Of a DNA stretch of 64,000 bases, positions 59,058 to 64,000 are shown one piece after another. Below the pieces are notes generated by a model that was not told where the DNA came from, did no database searches, and saw nothing but the letters and a program-made list of their open reading frames with translations. Every line of letters begins with the position of its first letter. Positions within the stretch are counted from its first letter, which is position 1. The position numbers and the translations under genes were made by a program. The stretch spans positions 248,001 to 312,000 of the forward strand of contig NZ_CP059888.1 in assembly GCF_016469335.1 (NCBI RefSeq), given 5' to 3'. The DNA comes from Flocculibacter collagenilyticus. Lineage in GTDB: Bacteria > Pseudomonadota > Gammaproteobacteria > Enterobacterales > Alteromonadaceae.

Positions 59058-59851
59058 GATGTTGGCCTTTCTAATGGGCCTGCTAATTCAAGCGGGATGG
59101 TGAATTTTGCCGATACTTCATAGTAAATAGCTTCTTCACCTGCTTCATCATAGCCAAAGGTCACTTTAAAGGGGGTTAGTTCGCCCGACGATAAAATAAA
59201 AATTTGTGGGATAAGAGGTGGCTTATTCTCATCTCGGACAGCGCTATTAGCTGAGCCTTGATTATTGCTACTTTTGGAGTCAGCATCGCTATCTTTAGCG
59301 TCTTCATTTTCTTCATCATCGTCGCCAAATAAACCGCCTTGCTCTTCTTCTTCCCAATTGATACCACCAAGTAAACTATCTTCGCCCCAGCCAAGCCCTT
59401 CCAACTCAAGTGATACGGTAAATGGTTCAGGCATTTTATGTAGATCAAAATGCGCGGGCTCGGTTAGTTCTTGCCAGCGTCTGCCATCAAATACTAGGTA
59501 TTGATAGCTGTTATCAACGACAGTTAAACCAAGCTCAAATTGATTCAGTACCGCATACTCGGTGGCGAGTTGGGTTAATGCTTGAAAACGTAGTGCTTCT
59601 TTTTCTAACTCTTCTTGCTTTGACGTTGTGAAATTAGTAAAGCTGACCGCTGATACTAATATTCCCATAATGAGGATAACAAGTAGGACTTCTAGCAACG
59701 TAAAGCCACGAGAAGTTAATGCACCAGAGCTAGAGGGAAGTGATGAGTTCATTGATAATTTAGACATGCTTGATAACGCAGCGGGAAATGAGCCTGCTGT
59801 TGTTTGTGTGTAATGACTGCATACTGCTTTAACATTTGTGTGATGACGCAT
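59054..59851 (-). CDS. gspH: Type II secretion system minor pseudopilin H, with acidic insertion
   Basis: The prepilin site RG/FTLLEVLLVILIMGILVSAV identifies GspH. Two features are odd. The leader before the cleavage site is about 49 residues if the ATG at 59851 is used; later ATGs (59767, 59752) would give a normal leader, but none has a clear ribosome binding site. Second, residues about 155-212 form an acidic, Ser/Asn-rich low-complexity insert (WEEEEQGG, then DDDEENEDAKDSDADSK) that usual GspH proteins lack. The final beta domain, ending in SAKFTIPLELAGPLERPTS, continues after it. The gene follows gspG after about 105 bases. Confidence 0.88.
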   Translation of the reverse strand: MRHHTNVKAVCSHYTQTTAGSFPAALSSMSKLSMNSSLPSSSGALTSRGFTLLEVLLVILIMGILVSAVSFTNFTTSKQEELEKEALRFQALTQLATEYAVLNQFELGLTVVDNSYQYLVFDGRRWQELTEPAHFDLHKMPEPFTVSLELEGLGWGEDSLLGGINWEEEEQGGLFGDDDEENEDAKDSDADSKSSNNQGSANSAVRDENKPPLIPQIFILSSGELTPFKVTFGYDEAGEEAIYYEVSAKFTIPLELAGPLERPTS

Positions 59852-59875
59852 AGTGTTTCACTGTTTAGCAGAATG

Positions 59876-59894
59876 GCAGCACATAATGTGCTGC
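59876..59894 (-). other. Hairpin in the gspG-gspH gap
   Basis: GCAGCACA and TGTGCTGC form a perfect eight-base stem with a three-base loop, 25 bases before the gspH ATG at 59851 and 63 bases beyond the gspG stop. There is no T run, so it is more likely an mRNA-stabilising or processing hairpin than a terminator. Confidence 0.55.
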
Positions 59895-59956
59895 GAAGTT
59901 GGTCATAGATTTCGTAACTTACACCACAATGAAGCAGGCTAACACGACGAACGTGT

Positions 59957-60421
59957 TTAATTACCTAGCACTTCATCTAAGTTCCAGTTGCCAATATCAT
60001 CATCAGTACCTGCTTGACCGTCAGCGCCCATTGAAAAGATATCAATAACGCCCATTTCGCCAGGGCTAAGTAGTTGATAGTCGTTATTCCAAGGATCTTT
60101 TGGCAGGCGACTAATAAAGCCTTCAGCAGGGAAATTGCGTGGCACCGGCTCAACTTCAGACTTTTCGACTAACGCTTCTAAACCTTGTTCAGTTGACGGA
60201 TAAAAGCCATTTTTAAGCTTGTACATCTTTAATACATTTTCGATATTTTGCACGTCAATTGCTGCTTTCTTAAGCTTAGCACTTTCTGTTTCACCTAATA
60301 AATTTGGCACTACTAAGCTGGCAATAATACCGAGTATTACTAACACCACCATCACTTCTAATAAGGTAAAACCAGAAACTGTTTTAGGAGAATATGTTGT
60401 ATTTTTTATTTTCATTATCAT
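59957..60421 (-). CDS. gspG: Type II secretion system major pseudopilin G
   Basis: The major pseudopilin, which polymerises into the piston-like pseudopilus. The 154-residue protein has the cleavage site SG/FTLLEVMVVLVILGIIASLVVP and the family core with ENVLKMYKLKNGFYPSTEQGLEALV, RLPKDPWNNDYQ and the calcium loop IFSMGADGQAGTDDDIGNW near the C-terminus. The start overlaps the gspF stop by one base; a second ATG at 60415 is better spaced from the upstream AGG. About 105 bases separate it from gspH. Confidence 0.97.
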   Translation of the reverse strand: MIMKIKNTTYSPKTVSGFTLLEVMVVLVILGIIASLVVPNLLGETESAKLKKAAIDVQNIENVLKMYKLKNGFYPSTEQGLEALVEKSEVEPVPRNFPAEGFISRLPKDPWNNDYQLLSPGEMGVIDIFSMGADGQAGTDDDIGNWNLDEVLGN

Positions 60422-61635
60422 TAACCTACAAGATTATTTAACGCTAAGATGGGTTGTAAAATTGCCATTACAATGAATAGCACCATACCAGCCATGAATG
60501 CTACTAGTACTGGCTCAAATATTTTTAGCGCAACGTTAACCATGGTTTCAAACTCTTTGTCTTGGTTGTCTGCTGCACGGGCTAACATTTGCTCTAATTC
60601 ACCACTTTTTTCACCACTGGCAATCATATGTAGCATCATCGGCGGAAAAAGTTTGGTTTGCTCTAAAGAAGTTTTTAATGCGGAGCCTTCACGTACTCGA
60701 TGTGAGGCTTCCATAATCGACTGTTTAATGTACTCATTTGCTAGCACGTTACCAGAAATTCGCATGCCTTCTAATAACGGTACGGCACTGGATGTAAGGA
60801 TGCTTAAGGTGCGCGCAAAGCGCGCCGTATTCAAACCTTTTGATACTTTACCCATAACTGGCATAGACAGCATTTTTTCATCAAACCATAAACGAGCTTT
60901 TGGCTTTTTTAAGGCTTGTTGAATCGCAACAATTACAATCACAATAAAGGCGAGTATAAATAGTCCGTAGGCTTGTAAAAAATCACTGGCGCTAATTAAA
61001 AATTGCGTTGAAGCGGGTAGTGCTTGCCCCATGTGTTCGAACTGGCCAATGACTTTTGGTACAACAGCGGTGAGCAAAATAGACACCACCCCAATTGCAA
61101 ATACCGTTAAAATTAACGGGTAAAGCAATGCTTGCATCATGGCAGAACGCATGTGTTGACGTTGTTCAGTGTAATCGGCGAGGCGTTCAAGTACGGCATC
61201 TAAATGGCCTGACTTCTCACCTGCTGCGACCATGGCGCAGAATAGGTTATCAAAAACATGCGGAAATTCCGCTAACCCTTCAGCTAAACTATAACCTTCT
61301 ACTACTTTACTGCGCACAGCCATCATCATGCTTTTTAAGCGAGGCTTATCGCACTGTTCGGCAACAGCATATAGGGCTGACTCAATGGGCAGGGACGATT
61401 GCACTAAGGTGGCAATTTGACGCGTAATTAGGGCTAAATCAGCAGGTGAAATTCGTGGTTTGAACAAGGTGAATGAAGCTTGATTACGCTCTCTTTGAGA
61501 TGCTTCATTGACCTCAAGCGGCGTTAATCCTAAATCACGAAGTTGTTGGCGCACTTGTTTTGCAGCATCTGCTTCAAGCACGCCTTTTTTGGTTTTACCA
61601 GCTGCATCTAGTGCTTTGTATTCAAACGCTGCCAT
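60421..61635 (-). CDS. gspF: Type II secretion system inner membrane platform protein F
   Basis: GspF is the polytopic core of the inner membrane platform. The 404-residue protein begins AAFEYKALDAAGKTKKGVLEAD and has two cytoplasmic helical bundle domains and three membrane segments. Landmarks are LALITRQIATLVQSSLPIESAL, GEKSGHLDAVLERLADY and the duplicate in the second half, MIASGEKSGELEQMLARAAD. Five bases separate it from gspE. Confidence 0.96.
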   Translation of the reverse strand: MAAFEYKALDAAGKTKKGVLEADAAKQVRQQLRDLGLTPLEVNEASQRERNQASFTLFKPRISPADLALITRQIATLVQSSLPIESALYAVAEQCDKPRLKSMMMAVRSKVVEGYSLAEGLAEFPHVFDNLFCAMVAAGEKSGHLDAVLERLADYTEQRQHMRSAMMQALLYPLILTVFAIGVVSILLTAVVPKVIGQFEHMGQALPASTQFLISASDFLQAYGLFILAFIVIVIVAIQQALKKPKARLWFDEKMLSMPVMGKVSKGLNTARFARTLSILTSSAVPLLEGMRISGNVLANEYIKQSIMEASHRVREGSALKTSLEQTKLFPPMMLHMIASGEKSGELEQMLARAADNQDKEFETMVNVALKIFEPVLVAFMAGMVLFIVMAILQPILALNNLVG

Positions 61636-61640
61636 GCTGT

Positions 61641-63173
61641 TTAGCCTTCCTCACGTGTTACACGTATCACTTCTTCAATGGTGGTGATACCCAGCAACAC
61701 TTTACTGCAGCCATCCTGACGAATGCTTGGGGTAAACTTACGCACGTATTTTTCTACGCCCTGTTCCCCATGGCCATTATGGATCATTTCTCTGACTTCT
61801 TCGTCGACGAGTAATAATTCGTGAATACCAGTACGTCCTTTGTAACCTGTGTGATTACAGAGGTCGCACCCTTTGGCACGGTAAATGGTGGTTGGCTCTG
61901 CGTCAGTTTTGCCTAGCAACTCTGCTTCTTGTGCATCAGCGATATGTGGTTCTTTACAATCATCACATAGCGTACGCACTAATCGTTGGCTTAACACGCC
62001 TAATAAACTTGATGAAAGTAAGAATGGCTCAATGCCCATGTCTTCCATACGCGTAATCGCGCCAGCGGCAGTGTTCGTGTGCAGTGTAGACATCACTAAG
62101 TGGCCTGTTAAACTTGCTTGCACGCCCATTTGCGCCGTTTCTAAATCACGGATCTCACCAACCATTACAACATCGGGGTCTTGGCGAAGAATAGCCCGTA
62201 AGCCACGTGCAAATGTCATATCAACTTTTGGGTTAACCTGGGTTTGGCCAATTCCAACAAGTTCATATTCAATGGGATCTTCAACCGTTAGAATATTGCG
62301 GTCTTTAGAGTTAATTTCAGTTAAGCCCGCATATAAGGTGGTACTTTTACCAGAGCCAGTAGGGCCAGTAACTAATATGATGCCATGTGGTTTTCGGATA
62401 AGCGAAGACATCGTATCGCGGATCGATTTAGTCATGCCTAAATCTTCGAGATTTAATCGCGCATTATTTTTATCTAATAGTCGCAGTACGACACGTTCAC
62501 CATGGCTAGAAGGCATGGTTGAAACGCGCACATCAACCGCACGACCTGCAATACGTAAAGAAATACGGCCATCTTGCGGAACGCGCTTTTCAGCAATATC
62601 AAGCTGTGCCATTACTTTAATACGAGACACCAATAATGAGGCAAGTTTACGATTAGGCTTAAGTACTTCGCGTAATACACCATCTACGCGGAAACGAATG
62701 ACTAATGAGTTCTCAAACGTTTCTATATGGATGTCTGAGGCGCCTTCTTTAATGGCTTCACTCAGCATGGCATTAATCAGCTTAATGATTGGTGCATCAT
62801 CTTCGCTTTCTAATAAATCTTCATTTTTAGGTAATTCATCGGCAAGAGAAAATAAGTCGACCTCGTTACCAATGTCTTCCATGATTTGTTGAGTTTCAGA
62901 TGAATCTCGTTGGTAGCTTGCTTCGAGCAACGCATCAAACTCATCCGGGTTCATGGTGTCTACTGTAAATGCAGTTTGCAGGGTACGTCTTACTTCTAGC
63001 AGTACTTTTACATTAGTATCTGGTTTAATGACAGCGCGATATTGCCCTTCATGTTGACCCAATAAAACACCGTGCCGCTTGGCAAAACCAAACGGTAACC
63101 GGGTAATAGGTTGAACCGCTTGCTCTAGTTCTTCAATATCGATACCTGAGTCTACAATTTGTTCTTCTTGCAT
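61641..63173 (-). CDS. gspE: Type II secretion system ATPase E
   Basis: GspE is the cytoplasmic ATPase that drives pseudopilus assembly. The 510-residue protein has the N-terminal T2SSE domain, then the ATPase core with [15 protein letters not shown] (Walker A near residue 270), [29 protein letters not shown] (Walker B) and [14 protein letters not shown]. The zinc-binding tetracysteine CDDC...CDLC occurs after residue 400. The ATG directly follows the gspD stop (TAGATG). Confidence 0.97.
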   Translation of the reverse strand: MQEEQIVDSGIDIEELEQAVQPITRLPFGFAKRHGVLLGQHEGQYRAVIKPDTNVKVLLEVRRTLQTAFTVDTMNPDEFDALLEASYQRDSSETQQIMEDIGNEVDLFSLADELPKNEDLLESEDDAPIIKLINAMLSEAIKEGASDIHIETFENSLVIRFRVDGVLREVLKPNRKLASLLVSRIKVMAQLDIAEKRVPQDGRISLRIAGRAVDVRVSTMPSSHGERVVLRLLDKNNARLNLEDLGMTKSIRDTMSSLIRKPHGIILVTGPTGSGKSTTLYAGLTEINSKDRNILTVEDPIEYELVGIGQTQVNPKVDMTFARGLRAILRQDPDVVMVGEIRDLETAQMGVQASLTGHLVMSTLHTNTAAGAITRMEDMGIEPFLLSSSLLGVLSQRLVRTLCDDCKEPHIADAQEAELLGKTDAEPTTIYRAKGCDLCNHTGYKGRTGIHELLLVDEEVREMIHNGHGEQGVEKYVRKFTPSIRQDGCSKVLLGITTIEEVIRVTREEG

Positions 63174-64000
63174 CTACGGTTTCTCTTGTTTTTGCAAATA
63201 ATCTTCAAATGTAGGCGGTAGCTCTAGTGCGCTATCCCAGCTTGGTAAAGTAGGCTGATCAGATAAAGGCATTAACTGAATACCGTCTTCTTTTTGTAAC
63301 AGTTGCTCGTTGCGCATGTAATTATATTTACGGTGGCTAATTTCATTCATCTTAGCGCGATCGCGAATAATCGTAGGGCGGATAAAGACAAGTAAGTTAC
63401 GTTTTTTCTTCGAGGTACTAGTAGATTTAAATAAGTGACCTAAAATTGGAATGTCACCTAACAATGGCACTTTAGATTCACTCTCTTGTACATCTTCGTC
63501 AATTAAGCCGCCTAGTACAATGGTACCGCCATCATCGGCCATGACAGTGGTTTGAATAGAACGCTTATTAATGGTGATGTCTACTGCAGTAGTACCAGAC
63601 ACGCCTGAGACTTCTTGCTCAATGGTCATTTGTACCGTTTTGCCTTCGTTAATTTGCGGGGTAACTTTTAGCTTAATACCAACTTCTTTGCGGTCAACGG
63701 TTTGGAATGGATTTGCATTATTGTTGCCAACTGAAGAGCCGGTAATAGTCGGTACTTCTTGACCGACAACAAACGACGCTTCTTCGTTATCCATAGTTGT
63801 AATGCTTGGGGTAGCGAGAATATTTGAGTCAGTATCTGTACTTACCGCCTGAATGATAGCGCCCCAGTCATCTTTTACCACACCAGCCATAATCCCATTA
63901 ACTGAACCCAGCAGCTGAGCAAGGATAGAGTAATCGCCACGTTGATCCGGTTCAGTAACGGTAACAGGATTGCCGTCAACAATAGTAACCGTTGTTTTTC
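63174..64000 (-). CDS. gspD: Type II secretion system secretin D, C-terminal part (cut by window edge)
   Basis: The secretin forms the outer membrane channel of the type II system. The frame is open to the right edge, so only about 275 C-terminal residues are seen. They carry the secretin domain: LGSVNGIMAGVVKDDWGAIIQAVSTDTDSNILATPSI, then VGQEVPTITGS, and GGTIVLGGLIDEDVQESESKVPLLGDIPILGHLFKSTSTSKKKRNLLVFIRPTII. The S domain that binds the pilotin follows at the C-terminus. GspC and the start of GspD should lie beyond 64000. Confidence 0.96.
   Translation of the reverse strand, partial: KTTVTIVDGNPVTVTEPDQRGDYSILAQLLGSVNGIMAGVVKDDWGAIIQAVSTDTDSNILATPSITTMDNEEASFVVGQEVPTITGSSVGNNNANPFQTVDRKEVGIKLKVTPQINEGKTVQMTIEQEVSGVSGTTAVDITINKRSIQTTVMADDGGTIVLGGLIDEDVQESESKVPLLGDIPILGHLFKSTSTSKKKRNLLVFIRPTIIRDRAKMNEISHRKYNYMRNEQLLQKEDGIQLMPLSDQPTLPSWDSALELPPTFEDYLQKQEKP

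Noticed and set aside
61885-62892. A 335-codon plus-strand frame inside gspE
   Set aside because: Long but antisense to a fully conserved gspE. Its Ser-rich product has no recognisable domain and no ribosome binding site.

Overview
The window is chromosomal DNA from a Gram-negative gammaproteobacterium, most likely a marine member of the Alteromonadales (Colwelliaceae/Thalassotalea-like or Pseudoalteromonas-like). The evidence is the AT-rich coding style, a full type II secretion operon, several porin-like and TonB-dependent outer membrane proteins, many lipoproteins and exported proteases, two c-di-GMP proteins, and household genes typical of that order (comM, leuABCD, ubiK, rep, cytochrome c5, a TIGR02647 protein). 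The genus call is an inference; no rRNA, tRNA, insertion sequence, prophage or CRISPR array was seen.

Layout. 1-5.5 kb: an accessory-looking strip with a small membrane protein, a reading frame broken by a stop, a bPH protein, comM, and a tandem duplication of a two-gene block (exported protein plus TRIC-type channel) in which one channel copy has decayed. 5.5-10.7 kb: the leucine operon leuABCD on the minus strand, with an attenuator and a leucine-rich leader peptide that overlaps a divergent gene. 10.6-15 kb: small plus-strand genes (an L,D-transpeptidase-like membrane protein overlapping a thioredoxin-like exported protein, a Rieske protein, an exported peroxiredoxin, a CHMI-family isomerase) and a lipid kinase. 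15-19 kb: a lipoprotein alkaline phosphatase and a dGTPase/nucleotidyltransferase pair. 19-25.5 kb: a membrane-anchored unknown protein, then a GCS2-type ligase, an AstE/AspA-type metallohydrolase and a TonB-dependent receptor in a row.

25.5-43.5 kb: mixed envelope and metabolic genes: a YhhN protein, lipoproteins, two porin-like proteins, glutaminase, RluF, a YigM-type transporter, a PstS-like binding protein paired with a porin, an M28 peptidase followed by a trypsin-like protease and an FHA membrane protein, a diguanylate cyclase, an MBL hydrolase, an alkyltransferase-like protein, a SixA-like phosphatase and ubiK. 43.6-49 kb: rep helicase, a GAF-GAF-GGDEF-EAL protein with a degenerate EAL domain, and cytochrome c5. 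49-54.3 kb: an RND efflux adaptor and pump followed by a convergent TetR regulator. 54.4-64 kb: the type II secretion operon from gspN back to gspD, cut by the window edge.

Nothing here can be called a new system with confidence. The best candidates for follow-up are the L,D-transpeptidase-like/thioredoxin-like overlapping pair, the trypsin-like protease/FHA membrane pair, the dGTPase/nucleotidyltransferase pair, and the GCS2 ligase/AspA-like hydrolase pair. Each is supported by gene overlap or tight spacing and by visible motifs, but their joint function is inference.
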